Part shown: in pieces, positions 1 to 10,326 of the stretch
Layout: every line of letters begins with the position of its first letter
Numbering within the stretch: position 1 is the stretch's first letter
Origin: Lysobacter sp. Root916
GTDB taxonomy: Bacteria; Pseudomonadota; Gammaproteobacteria; Xanthomonadales; Xanthomonadaceae
Direction of reading: 5' to 3'
Length of the DNA: 64,000 nt
Assembly (NCBI RefSeq): GCF_001429785.1
Contig: NZ_LMJF01000001.1
Coordinates: forward strand, 1,257,546 to 1,321,545
Translations under genes and position numbers: made by a program
Notes under the pieces: model-generated
Seen by the model: the letters and a program-made list of their open reading frames with translations, nothing else
The model's database searches: none
What the model was told of the DNA's origin: nothing

Positions 1-24
1 GCGAAACTCCAACCTCATCCGTTG

Positions 25-70
25 CCCTCATCCGCCCTTCGGGCACCTTCTCCCGCAAGCGGGAGAAGGG
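25..70. repeat. Dispersed hairpin repeat
   Basis: An 11-bp perfect stem (46-56 with 59-69, loop AA) is preceded by a CTCATCCGCCCTTCGGGCA-type arm. The same style of sequence, a CTCTCCCGC/GCGGGAGAG stem, recurs in the hairpin at 15016-15046, which suggests a family of intergenic elements. It lies downstream of the minus-strand lipoprotein gene and could also act in transcript ending. The position within a known repeat family is inferred from memory of xanthomonad genomes, not tested. Confidence 0.5.
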
Positions 71-124
71 AAAGCGGTAGGGCCCTAGTAGGGGAAAGCG
101 GTCATCCGCCCTCCTCTCCCAGCC

Positions 125-595
125 CTACAACTTCGGCTTCCACTCCGCGCTGCTCATCCGCCATTCGCCGTCGCTTTCGCGCCAGCCGGTCTGCACCTCG
201 TAGACCTGCGCGGCCTCCGGCAGCACCTGCCCCGCGCCGCCCGTCAGCGCCGCGCTGAAGCGCACCGTGGCGCGGTCGCCCTGGATCTCGATCTGCGCCG
301 GCCCCAGCGCCACGCCCACGTCGCGGTAACGCCGGAAGCTGAGCATCGCCAATGCGCGGGCGCCGTTGCGGTCCATGCCGTCCGGGCCGACGAAATCATC
401 GGCCAGGCTGGCGTGCAGGGCCTCCAGATCGCGCTGCTCCAAAGCCGTCTGCAACTCGCCCAGGGTTTCGCGCAGACGCTGCTCGGGCGGCGTGCGCGCG
501 CAGGCGACCAGCAAGGCCAGCAGCGCCAATGCGCACAGGCCGAGGGCGATGCGACGCCAACGCGGCGTCCCGAAACTCGTCGTTGGGGGGCTCAT
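125..595 (-). CDS. NTF2-like lipoprotein, function unknown
   Basis: The 156-residue product begins with a positively charged stretch and a hydrophobic segment ending in a lipobox-like LVAC (Cys31), so it is probably exported and lipid-anchored. The rest looks like the NTF2/SnoaL-like fold: an N-terminal helix with EQRDLEALHASLADDFVG, then alternating strands (QIEIQGDRATVRFSA, YEVQTGWRESDGEWR). Such domains bind small ligands or serve as accessory domains, so no reaction can be assigned. It is divergent from rpfB with 186 bp between the starts. The chosen ATG at 595 places the signal at the N-terminus; longer reading-frame extensions run antisense through rpfB and are not credible. Confidence 0.75.
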   Translation of the reverse strand: MSPPTTSFGTPRWRRIALGLCALALLALLVACARTPPEQRLRETLGELQTALEQRDLEALHASLADDFVGPDGMDRNGARALAMLSFRRYRDVGVALGPAQIEIQGDRATVRFSAALTGGAGQVLPEAAQVYEVQTGWRESDGEWRMSSAEWKPKL

Positions 596-781
596 AGACC
601 TGACCGTCCGTTCGTTTTTTCGGTCGCCATCGTGACACGTCGCGGCGGTGTTTCGCGCCCCCGCACTGGCTCTCCTTGCCAGCCAATAGAGCCTATGCTC
701 CAATCCAGTGAGGACCGTACGGCAGCGCATTCGCTTGCGCCGCCAGCGAACGGAAACAGCGGCGATAGAGAGGGGATCGCG

Positions 782-2455
782 ATGAGTTTTGAACGTCCGT
801 GGCTTGCCCAGTACCCGGCGGAAGTGCCGCCGCAAATCGACGTGGACGAGTTCCCGTCCATCGTTTCGGTGCTGGAAACCGCGATTGAGAAGTATCGCGA
901 CCGCCCGGCCTTCTCCAACCTCGGCAAGGTCCTGACCTACGCCGAGATCGACCGCCTCAGCGCCCAGTTCGCGGCTTACCTGCTGGGCGAGCTCAAGCTC
1001 AAGAAGGGCGATCGCGTCGCGATCATGATGCCCAACTGCCTGCAGTACCCGATCGCGACCTTCGGCGTGCTGCGCGCCGGCCTGACCGTGGTCAACACCA
1101 ACCCGATGTACACGCCGCGCGAGCTCAAGCACCAGCTCGACGACTCCGGCGCCAGCGTCATCTTCGTGCTCGACAACTTCGGCGACACCGTGCAGAACGT
1201 GGTGGCCGGCAGCTCGATCAAGGTCATCACCACCGGCCTGGGCGACATGCTCGGCTTCCCCAAGGGCGCAATCGTCAACTTCATGCTCAAGCACGTGAAG
1301 AAGATGGTCCCGGACTACAACATCCCGGGCGCCACCCGCTTCCGCGACGCGCTGACCCTGGGCCAGATGCACAAGCTGCCCGACATCGAGATCACGCCCG
1401 ACGACATCGCCTTCCTGCAATACACCGGCGGCACCACCGGCGTGGCCAAGGGCGCGATGCTCACCCACCGCAACCTGGTCGCCAACATGCAGCAGGCCGC
1501 GGCCTGGGTCGGCACCAACGTCAAGCTGGGCGAAGAAATCATCATCACCGCGCTGCCGCTGTACCACATCTTCGCTTTGACGGCGAACGGTCTGGTCTTC
1601 ATGAAGTTCGGCGGCCTCAACCACATGATCACCAACCCGCGCGACATGCCTGGGTTCGTCAAAGAACTGAAGAAAACGCCGTTCACCGCCATCACCGGCG
1701 TCAACACCTTGTTCAACGGCCTGCTCAACACGCCCGGCTTCGACGAGGTCGATTTCTCGCGTCTGCACCTGACCCTGGGCGGCGGCATGGCGGTGCAGCG
1801 CGCCGTGGCCGAGCGTTGGAAGCAGGTCACCGGCGTGACCCTGCTGGAAGCCTACGGCCTCACCGAAACCTCGCCCGCCGCCTGCATCAACCCGATGAAC
1901 CTGGCCGACTACAACGGCGCCATCGGCCTGCCGATCTCCTCCACCGACGCCTGCGTCAAGGACGAGAACGGCAACATGCTGCCGATGGGCGAAGTCGGCG
2001 AGCTGTGCATCAAGGGCCCGCAGGTCATGAAGGGCTATTGGAAGCGTCCGGAGGAAACCGCCAACGTCATCGACAACGAAGGTTGGCTGCACACCGGCGA
2101 CATGGCGCGCATGGACGAACAGGGCTATTTCTATATCGTCGACCGCAAGAAGGACATGATCCTGGTGTCGGGCTTCAACGTGTATCCGAACGAGGTCGAG
2201 GACGTGATCGCGATGATGCCCGGCGTGCTGGAAGTGGCCGCGGTCGGCGTGCCCGACGAGAAGTCCGGCGAGGCGGTCAAGGTCGTGATCGTCAAGAAGG
2301 ACCCGTCGCTGACCGCCGAGCAGGTCAAGGCGCACGCGCGCGAAAATCTCACCGGCTACAAGCATCCCAAGTACGTCGAGTTCCGTACCGAGCTGCCCAA
2401 GACCAACGTCGGCAAGATCCTGCGCCGCGAGCTGCGAGACGCGCCGGCGGCCTGA
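782..2455 (+). CDS. rpfB: Long-chain acyl-CoA ligase RpfB
   Basis: This 557-residue AMP-forming acyl-CoA synthetase activates free fatty acids to acyl-CoA. In xanthomonads RpfB also recycles the DSF signal. The P-loop-like adenylate motif YTGGTTGVAKGA, the core motif EAYGLTETSPA, the hinge region GWLHTGDMARMDEQGY and the C-terminal catalytic-lysine region TNVGKILRREL are all present, and the length is normal for FadD/RpfB. The ATG at 782 follows AGAGAGGGGATCGCG; the frame stays open upstream but that part has no family similarity. It is followed by a strong terminator and then rpfF on the same strand, the usual rpfB-rpfF arrangement. FadD is the alternative name; the neighbourhood decides for rpfB. 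Confidence 0.93.
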   Translation: MSFERPWLAQYPAEVPPQIDVDEFPSIVSVLETAIEKYRDRPAFSNLGKVLTYAEIDRLSAQFAAYLLGELKLKKGDRVAIMMPNCLQYPIATFGVLRAGLTVVNTNPMYTPRELKHQLDDSGASVIFVLDNFGDTVQNVVAGSSIKVITTGLGDMLGFPKGAIVNFMLKHVKKMVPDYNIPGATRFRDALTLGQMHKLPDIEITPDDIAFLQYTGGTTGVAKGAMLTHRNLVANMQQAAAWVGTNVKLGEEIIITALPLYHIFALTANGLVFMKFGGLNHMITNPRDMPGFVKELKKTPFTAITGVNTLFNGLLNTPGFDEVDFSRLHLTLGGGMAVQRAVAERWKQVTGVTLLEAYGLTETSPAACINPMNLADYNGAIGLPISSTDACVKDENGNMLPMGEVGELCIKGPQVMKGYWKRPEETANVIDNEGWLHTGDMARMDEQGYFYIVDRKKDMILVSGFNVYPNEVEDVIAMMPGVLEVAAVGVPDEKSGEAVKVVIVKKDPSLTAEQVKAHARENLTGYKHPKYVEFRTELPKTNVGKILRRELRDAPAA

Positions 2456-2508
2456 ACGCCGCCGATCCGGCAGCTAACGGCACCGTCCGTCCGATAAGCC
2501 GCTTAAAC

Positions 2509-2547
2509 GCGCCCGTAAGGCCCCGAGCCTTGCGGGCGCTTCGTTTT
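2509..2547 (+). terminator. Rho-independent terminator after rpfB
   Basis: GCGCCCGTAAGGC pairs perfectly with GCCTTGCGGGCGC (13 bp, loop CCCGA) and is followed by TTCGTTTT. It lies 54 nt after the rpfB stop and about 195 nt before rpfF, so rpfF probably has its own promoter in 2548-2742. Confidence 0.85.
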
Positions 2548-2742
2548 GGGCGCTTAGAATCGCCCGTGCCGGGCATCGGTTTGCCAAGCGGGTCACGCCC
2601 GCTGAGGCATGCTGAATCGGCCACACGCCCGTTCCGGATGCGGGGTCGGCCAATTTCTGGAGCTTCGAGTCTGAACGGCAGGTGTAGCATGAATTTGCCG
2701 GGCTAACGCCCGCCATTCCCTACTACGACTAGGAGCCTCGCC

Positions 2743-3636
2743 ATGTCTGCTGTCCCCGCACGTTTGCACCTCGAAGATTCCTCGCTGTTCCGCCGCGTCA
2801 CCGATGCCGCCGGCACCGCCGATTGGTGCTACATGCACGCCAATCCCTCCCAGGTCTACCACCCCTGCTTCTCCGAGCGCCTGCTGTGGGATATGAAGCG
2901 CACCCAGGAATGCATCCGTCGCGAGCTTGCCGCGTCCGACGATGCGCGCGCCGGCATCCATCATCTCGTGCTCGCCTCCGACGACGCCCAGGCCTTCAAC
3001 CTCGGCGGCGATCTGGCCCTGTTCTCGCAGCTGATCCGCAACGGCAACCGCGGCCGCCTGCTCGAGTACGCCAAGCTCTGCATCGAGGTCGCGTTCAACC
3101 TCTATCAGCTCTACGAAGACCGCGTGCACAGCATCGCCGTGATCCAGGGCGACGCGCTCGGCGGCGGCTTCGAGGCCGCGCTGTGCTGCCACACCATCAT
3201 CGCCGAGGAAGGCACTGGCATGGGTTTCCCGGAGGTGCTGTTCGACCTGTTCCCGGGCATGGGCGCCTACACCTTCCTCACCCGCCGCGTCACCCCGGTC
3301 CAGGCCGAGCGCATGATGCTGGACGCGCGCGTGTACCCGGTCGAGGAACTGCAGCGCATGGGCGTGGTCGACCTGGTCGTGCCGCGCGGCGAAGGCCTGC
3401 GTGCGGCGGCCGACATGGTCAAGCGCAACCAGCGCATCGGCAACGCGCTGCGCGCGATGAACACGGTCCGCCAGGCCTGCAACCCGGTCACTCTGGACGA
3501 ACTGCTGTCGGTCACCACCGAATGGGTCGATGCGGCGATGCGCCTGAACGACCGCGGGCTGAAGACCATGGAACGCCTGGTGCGCGCTCAGCAGCGCCGC
3601 GCGGAATCGAACGCTCCGGCGCTTGCATTCGCATGA
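2743..3636 (+). CDS. rpfF: DSF synthase RpfF
   Basis: RpfF is a crotonase-fold enzyme that makes cis-2-unsaturated fatty acid signals (DSF) from acyl-ACP by dehydration and thioester cleavage. The 297-residue product has the normal length. Two glutamates 20 residues apart, Glu144 in GGGFEAAL and Glu164 in GFPEV, match the known catalytic pair Glu141/Glu161 of Xanthomonas RpfF. The start is fixed by AGGAG nine bases before the ATG. It converges on rpfC across a short hairpin. In known systems RpfC binds RpfF and restrains signal synthesis, so the frameshift in rpfC bears directly on this gene. Confidence 0.95.
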   Translation: MSAVPARLHLEDSSLFRRVTDAAGTADWCYMHANPSQVYHPCFSERLLWDMKRTQECIRRELAASDDARAGIHHLVLASDDAQAFNLGGDLALFSQLIRNGNRGRLLEYAKLCIEVAFNLYQLYEDRVHSIAVIQGDALGGGFEAALCCHTIIAEEGTGMGFPEVLFDLFPGMGAYTFLTRRVTPVQAERMMLDARVYPVEELQRMGVVDLVVPRGEGLRAAADMVKRNQRIGNALRAMNTVRQACNPVTLDELLSVTTEWVDAAMRLNDRGLKTMERLVRAQQRRAESNAPALAFA

Positions 3637-3653
3637 GGACTTCGCAGGGGGAG

Positions 3654-3678
3654 CCTGCCACGCGTCTTGCGTGGCAGG
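3654..3678. terminator. Hairpin between convergent rpfF and rpfC
   Basis: CCTGCCACGC pairs with GCGTGGCAGG (10 bp, loop GTCTT) in the 51-bp gap between the two convergent stop codons. There is no T-run on either side, so it would be a weak or Rho-assisted terminator serving both strands. Confidence 0.5.
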
Positions 3679-3687
3679 ACGAAGGGC

Positions 3688-5854
3688 CTAGGAGACGTCG
3701 GGGACGTCCTTGCCGCGCCCGTTGCGGCTGAGGCGGGCGACCTCATGACGGCTGGCGTCGGTCACCGCCGTTAGCTGCGAGGCCAGGTCCGAAACCAGCT
3801 TGGATTGCTCGCGCGCCAGGGCTTCGTCGCTCGCGCGCATGATCTGCGAGCAGCGCTCGGCGATCGAGTGCGCGCCCAGGTTCTCGGCCACGCCCTTGTA
3901 GGCGTGCGCGACCTCGCGAAACTCCTCCCAGTTGCGCGCCGCACCGACCTTGGCCAGCTCCTGCTGGCAGCCGCCGGCGTCCTTCAGGCACTGCTCGACG
4001 AAATCGCGCAGGAACTGCTCGCCCAGGCCCATTTCCGCCAGTTCCGCCAGCACCGCCGGATTGGTCAGCGGACGGCTGACGTCGCTGATCGCGCGCACCG
4101 CCGGCAGCTTCTGCGAATCGACCACGTCGGCGATGGTCTCGAGCAGGCGCCCGACCACGATGGGCTTGGTCAAAAAGGCCATCGCGCCGGCTTCGTTGGC
4201 CGCTTCCGAGGCCTGCAGGGTGGCGTCGGCGCTGAGGATGATGGTGGGCGTGTTGCGGCCGGTGCCGGCCTGCATGAAACGCAGCTGGCGGATCACGTCC
4301 AGGCCGCTGAGGCCGGGCATGTGCATGTCCAGCACAGCCAGTTCGAACTGCGCGACCTCGAGCTGGTCCAAGGCCTGCTCGCCGTCGTTGACCGCGGTCA
4401 CGCGGTGGCCGGCGCGCTCGAGGATGCGCGTAAGCACGGTGCGGTTGGCCTGCTGATCGTCGGCGATCAGCACGCGCAGATTGCGCACCCGGGTCTTGTG
4501 ACGAGATGAAGGGATCCTCGAACGAGATCACCTTGCCGCCGTCGCTGCTGACGGTGTCGTGCTGCTGGGTCGGCTGGGTCTCCTCCAGCAGCATCGGCAG
4601 CTCGATCCAGAAATGGCTGCCGCCACCGGGGTTCTCTTCCAGCCCGATTTCGCCGCCCAGCAGCTGGGTCAGGGTGCGCGCGATGGTGGTGCCCAAACCG
4701 GTGCCGCCGAAGCGCCGGGTCGGGCCGGTGTCGACCTGCTCGAAGGCCTGGAAGATGCGCTCGGCGTCCTGGCTGGGCACGCCGATGCCGGTGTCGCGGA
4801 CCGAGAAACGCAGCCATACGCGGCGTTCGGAATCGCCGCTCTCGGCGCGGTCGCCGGCCAGGCGCGCGACCAGCGACACTCCGCCCTTCTCGGTGAACTT
4901 GACCGCGTTGTGCATCAGGTTCAACAGCACCTGGGTCAGCAACGCGCTGTCGCCGTTGAGGCGCACCGGCACGTCGTCCTCGATGTCGACCTTGAAGGTC
5001 AGGCCCTTGGCCGAGGCCAGCGGCTGCAGCATCTTCTGCAGACGCTTGAGCACTTCCTGCAGGTTGAAGTCGACGTCGCGACGCTGCAGCTTGCCGGCCT
5101 CGATCGCCGAGATGTCGAGCACGTCGTTGACCAGCAACAGCAGCGACTGCGCCGAGGTGTGGATGACCTCGGCGTACTCGCGCTGCTCCGGCGCCAGACG
5201 GGTGCCGTGCATGAGTTCGGCCATGCCGATGATGCCGTTCAAGGGCGTGCGCAGCTCGTGGCTCATATTGGCCAGGAAACGGCTCTTGGCCTCGTTGGCG
5301 CGGCGCGCGTCTTCGGTGGCCTTCTGCAGGCTGCGCAGCAGCGAGGACAGGTAGGCGGGGATCGCGACCAGGCCCAGCCACAGGCCCGCGGCCAGATAAG
5401 GCTGCACGCGCCAATAGGGATTACCCAGGATCACCGCCATGAACGACACCGCCGCCAGGCCCGCGGCGGTGTACAGATAGGTGGTGCCGTAACGCAGACC
5501 GTTGCCGATGGTCACCCACAGCACGATCACGTACAGCGGCGCCAGCGAGGGCGCGTCCAGCGACATCAGCATCGCCAGGGTCGAATAGTCGGCGATCATG
5601 CCGATCCAGCGCCGGGTATGCGACACGCCCGGCGAGGCCACGATCCCGGCCAGCAGGGCCAGGCCGATCACCGACTCGCCCAGCATGACCCACAGCATGA
5701 CCATGGTGGCCTGACTGTCGTGCTCGAAGGCCTGCAGGCCCAGCAGGTAGGCCACGATCAGGCAGGCGATCACCAATCGCACCAACGCCTGCCCGTGCTC
5801 GCTGTCCGGGCGATTCGAAAGGCGCTCCTTCAACAAGCGCAGGGCGGAAGCCAT
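3688..5854 (-). CDS. rpfC: DSF sensor hybrid kinase RpfC, frameshifted
   Basis: The N-terminal frame (5854 down to about 4505) encodes several membrane helices, a HisKA domain ([15 protein letters not shown]) and a HATPase ([25 protein letters not shown]). The C-terminal frame (about 4503 to 3688) encodes a receiver ([21 protein letters not shown]) and an Hpt domain ([15 protein letters not shown]). The two are one base out of phase. Skipping one base at 4504 joins DPFI to [16 protein letters not shown] and gives 721 codons, the normal RpfC length. Without that, the first frame reads on out of phase to 3743. The downstream part could start at a GTG (4488), which lacks a ribosome site. It is either a real break or a sequence error. 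The start lies 3 bp after the rpfG stop, so the two genes form an operon. Confidence 0.85.
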
Positions 5855-5857
5855 CGG

Positions 5858-7003
5858 CTACTCCATGCCGGGACGGGGGACACTCGTCGAATATCGGCTG
5901 CAAATCTCTTCGAGGCGGGCGCGGCTGCGGATCAGGGCGTCCACGCAGCGCGGGTCGAACAGGCGACCGCGCTGCGCGTACAGATAGCCCAGGGCCGCGT
6001 CCACGTCCCAGGCCTTCTTGTAGGGGCGCGGCGAGATCAGGGCGTCGAACACGTCGGCGACCGCGACGATCCGCGCTTCCAGCGGAATCTCCTCGCCGAC
6101 CAGACCGTCCGGATAGCCGCTGCCGTCGTAACGTTCGTGGTGACGCAGCGCGATCATCGCGCCGGCCTGGATGAAGCGGTTCTGGCTGCCGCTGAGCAGT
6201 TCGTAGCCGATCTTGGGATGGCGGCGCATCACCGCCGTCTCCTCCTCGGTCAACGGGCCCGGCTTCATCAGCACCGCGTCGGGGATCGCGATCTTGCCCA
6301 CGTCGTGCAGCGGCGCGGCCATCTCGATCACCCGCACTTCGTCTTCGAACATGCCCAGCGCCTCGGCGATCAGCCCGGCGATGTGGGCCATGCGCTCCAG
6401 GTAGGCGCTGGTGCCGGCGTCGCGGTACTCGATCGCGCGCGCCAGCCGCGACAGCGTTTCGCGTTCGCGTTCCTCGACCTCGTGCATGCTCGACAGCAGG
6501 CGCTGTTCCAGCGACAGCGCGCGTTGCTTCACGTTCTCGGACTGCTGGCGCAGCTGCAGCAGGTTGCGGCAACGCGCGCGCAGTTCGCGCGGACGCACCG
6601 GCTTGACCAGGAAGTCGATCACCCCGGCCTCGAGTGCGGCCTGGCGCACGGGCTCGTCGCCGACCACGGTGACCAGGATGATCGGGATGTCGCGATGCAG
6701 CGGCAGGCGGCGGAAGCGGCGCGCGAATTCCAGGCCGTCGATGCCAGGCATGCGGTAGTCCAGCAACAACAGATCCGGCTGGCTCGACTCGCACCAGGCC
6801 AGCGCGGCTTCCGGTTCGCCGAAGTCGTGCACGGCCAGCTCGGACGCAATGTCCTCGATGATGTGGCGCAGCATCGTGCGCGCGGACGTTTGGTCATCGA
6901 CGATAACGACGTTCACACCGGCATCCGTGAGGGGCCACCCCCTGTGGTGGCCGACAAGGCGAGGATACCCCGCCCAGCGGCTGTTGGCAGCCGCCCCGTT
7001 CAT
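5858..7003 (-). CDS. rpfG: HD-GYP cyclic di-GMP phosphodiesterase RpfG
   Basis: RpfG is the response regulator of the DSF pathway; phosphorylated by RpfC it hydrolyses cyclic di-GMP. The receiver domain spans residues 31-150 with the acceptor Asp82 in LLLLDYRMPG. A helical linker leads to the HD-GYP domain with HD at 233-234 (PLHDVGK) and HHERYDGSGYP at 288-298. The listed ATG gives 381 residues, but the first 30 look non-conserved. A GTG at 6916 starting directly before NVVIVDDQ is a plausible true start. Transcription continues into rpfC. No rpfH-like gene separates the two, unlike in Xanthomonas campestris. Confidence 0.93.
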   Translation of the reverse strand: MNGAAANSRWAGYPRLVGHHRGWPLTDAGVNVVIVDDQTSARTMLRHIIEDIASELAVHDFGEPEAALAWCESSQPDLLLLDYRMPGIDGLEFARRFRRLPLHRDIPIILVTVVGDEPVRQAALEAGVIDFLVKPVRPRELRARCRNLLQLRQQSENVKQRALSLEQRLLSSMHEVEERERETLSRLARAIEYRDAGTSAYLERMAHIAGLIAEALGMFEDEVRVIEMAAPLHDVGKIAIPDAVLMKPGPLTEEETAVMRRHPKIGYELLSGSQNRFIQAGAMIALRHHERYDGSGYPDGLVGEEIPLEARIVAVADVFDALISPRPYKKAWDVDAALGYLYAQRGRLFDPRCVDALIRSRARLEEICSRYSTSVPRPGME

Positions 7004-7032
7004 TTTGCTTGCCGGCGTACATCGATAACGCA

Positions 7033-7056
7033 GGAAGGCCGCCGCGGCGGCCTTCC
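7033..7056 (-). terminator. Perfect 24-bp palindrome after lysS
   Basis: GGAAGGCCGCCG followed by its exact complement forms a 12-bp palindrome between the lysS stop and the rpfG start. It is followed by few Ts on the minus strand, so it may end lysS transcripts weakly or mark the rpfG promoter region. Confidence 0.5.
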
Positions 7057-7135
7057 GAGTTTGCGCCGAGTCGGTGCGGCGGGGTTCACGATCGTCGCCC
7101 TGCTTCGTCCCCCCGCGCCCCGCCCAGCTTGACGA

Positions 7136-8650
7136 TCAGCCGGCTTCGGGCCGCATGTAGGGGAACAGCAGGACGTCGCGGATCGACGACGAACCGGTCA
7201 GCAGCATCACCAGGCGGTCGATGCCCACGCCCAGGCCGCCGGTGGGTGGCAGGCCGACCTCCAGCGCGCGGATGTAGTCGGCGTCGTAATGCATGGCCTC
7301 GTCGTCGCCACCGGCCTTCTGGTCGACCTGGGCGCGGAAGCGAGCGGCCTGGTCCTCGGGGTCGTTGAGCTCGGAAAAGCCGTTGGCCAGCTCCTTGCCG
7401 CCGATGAACAATTCGAAGCGGTCGGTGAGCTCCGGGTCGAGGTCGTTGGCGCGCGCCAGCGGGCTGACCTCGACCGGGTGGTCGGTGATGAAGGTCGGCT
7501 GGATCAGGGTGTGCTCGACGGTGGCCTCGAAAATCTCCAGCAGCAGCTTGCCCCAGCCGTAGGAAGCCTTGACCGGCAGCTTCAGGCGCGCACAGTGGGC
7601 GCGCATGACGGCCAGGTCGCGCAGTTCCTCGCGCTTGATCTCGGGGTTGTGCTCCAGCACCGCGTCGATCATCGACCAGCGCCGGAACGCCGGGCCCAGG
7701 TCGATGGAGTTGCCGTCCCATTCGGACACCACCGCGTCCACCTGCTGCGCGCAGTGGCGGATCACCGCCTCGGTCAGGTCCATGATCTCGGTGTAGGTGG
7801 CGTAGGCCTCGTACAGCTCGAGCATGGTGAATTCGGGGTTGTGCCGGGTCGACACGCCCTCGTTGCGGAAATTGCGGTTGATCTCGTAGACGCGTTCCAG
7901 GCCGCCGACCACCAGGCGCTTGAGGTAGAGCTCCGGCGCCACGCGCAGGTACAGCTCCAGATCGAGGGCGTTGTGGTGGGTGGTGAAGGGCTTGGCCGCG
8001 GCGCCGCCGGGGATGTAATGCATCATCGGCGTTTCCACTTCCAGGAAACGCCGCGCGTCCAGCCAGGCGCGGATCGCGCGGATGATCAGCGAGCGCTTGA
8101 CGAACACGTCGCGCGCGTCGGGCGAGACGATCAGGTCGACGTAGCGCTGGCGGTAGCGCTGCTCGACGTCGGCCATGCCGTGGAACTTGTCCGGCAGCGG
8201 ACGCAGCGCCTTGGTCAGCAGGCGCAGGCTCTCGGCCTTCAGCGACAGTTCGCCGGTGCGGGTGCGGGTGAGCTCGCCCTCGGCCGAGACGATGTCGCCC
8301 AGGTCGAGGTCCTTGAACACCTCGTAGGCCTCGCCCAGCACGTCCTTCTTCAGCCACAGCTGCAGGCGCCCGGACTCGTCCTGGATCTGGCAGAAGCCGG
8401 CCTTGCCCATGTCGCGCTTGAGCAGCACGCGGCCGGCCACGGCGACGCGGTGGTGCTGGCCTTCCAGCGCCTCGGCGCCCCACTGCTCGGCGTCGACGTA
8501 CTGCGCCTGCAGGTCGCCGACGTAGTCGCTGCGGCGGAAGTCGTTCGGGAAGGCGATGCCCTGCCCGCGCAGCGCCGTGAGTTTGGCGCGACGCTCGGCG
8601 ATCAGGTGGTTCTCGTCGTGCGGCGTGGTCTCGGGCGTCTGGTCGGTCAT
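7136..8650 (-). CDS. lysS: Lysyl-tRNA synthetase, class II
   Basis: This 504-residue enzyme charges tRNA-Lys. An N-terminal OB-fold anticodon-binding domain ([22 protein letters not shown]) is followed by the class II core with motif 2 ([20 protein letters not shown]) and motif 3 ([15 protein letters not shown]). The length agrees with the bacterial family. The start MTDQTPE at 8650 is preferred because upstream residues in the same frame are unrelated to the family. lysS adjacent to prfB and rpfG is the conserved xanthomonad order. Confidence 0.96.
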   Translation of the reverse strand: MTDQTPETTPHDENHLIAERRAKLTALRGQGIAFPNDFRRSDYVGDLQAQYVDAEQWGAEALEGQHHRVAVAGRVLLKRDMGKAGFCQIQDESGRLQLWLKKDVLGEAYEVFKDLDLGDIVSAEGELTRTRTGELSLKAESLRLLTKALRPLPDKFHGMADVEQRYRQRYVDLIVSPDARDVFVKRSLIIRAIRAWLDARRFLEVETPMMHYIPGGAAAKPFTTHHNALDLELYLRVAPELYLKRLVVGGLERVYEINRNFRNEGVSTRHNPEFTMLELYEAYATYTEIMDLTEAVIRHCAQQVDAVVSEWDGNSIDLGPAFRRWSMIDAVLEHNPEIKREELRDLAVMRAHCARLKLPVKASYGWGKLLLEIFEATVEHTLIQPTFITDHPVEVSPLARANDLDPELTDRFELFIGGKELANGFSELNDPEDQAARFRAQVDQKAGGDDEAMHYDADYIRALEVGLPPTGGLGVGIDRLVMLLTGSSSIRDVLLFPYMRPEAG

Positions 8651-8861
8651 GGTCTTCGCGTTTGAGGGTTGCGGTGGGACGGGGTCGGTAAGGCGGTGCT
8701 CAGGAGCGCAGAGTACTGGCAGCGGCGGCGGTTTGCTCGCCACCGGGCGGTAGCCGGCTCCCGAAAGACCGGGTGACCTTGCGCACATACGCGCGCGGTC
8801 GGCCGGGTCTAGATTCGGTCGTGCGCCCTATCCGGCGGCGCGCCCACGAGGTGGATGCAGC

Positions 8862-8996
8862 ATGTTCAAGAAATTTCTGATCGGCCTGGCGATGGTGGCG
8901 GTGGTCTGCGCCCTCGCCCGCGCCGGCCACGAGTTCGGTCAGCACCTGGCGCAGCGCGATCAGGCCAAGGTCGCCGCGACGGCCGCCCAACCCTAG
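8862..8996 (+). CDS. Small membrane or secreted protein, 44 residues
   Basis: A short frame starts at an ATG 8 bases after AGGTGG, a good ribosome site. It encodes MFKKFLIGLAMVAVVCALARAG followed by a polar tail rich in Gln, Ala and Asp. The first part is a typical one-span membrane segment or uncleaved signal. It lies alone on the plus strand between lysS and prfB, both on the minus strand. No function can be named. Support is the ribosome site, the hydrophobic N-terminus and the clean stop; conservation would decide. Confidence 0.55.
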   Translation: MFKKFLIGLAMVAVVCALARAGHEFGQHLAQRDQAKVAATAAQP

Positions 8997-9061
8997 AGGG
9001 GCGGCAACGCGGTCCCCAGGCGGCGGGCGACGACCGTGGTCGCGCCCGTCGCCGGCGGGGT

Positions 9062-10190
<1,129 letters not shown>

Positions 10191-10326
10191 GTCCGGTGGT
10201 TTTGATGCGGATGAACCGGCGATTCTAGCAGGCTCGGCGGCGTGGCCGGCTGCGGCTGCGGTGCGCAGGGCCGGGAGCGGCCCAGGACCGTCCCGACGCC
10301 GCCCTGGGCGGCGCCGGGCGTGGCGC

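Noticed and set aside
4488..4510. Programmed frameshift in rpfC
   Set aside because: No slippery sequence, internal ribosome site or following stop codon is visible at the junction.
4559..7132. Plus-strand frame over rpfC and rpfG
   Set aside because: It is antisense to two well-supported Rpf genes.
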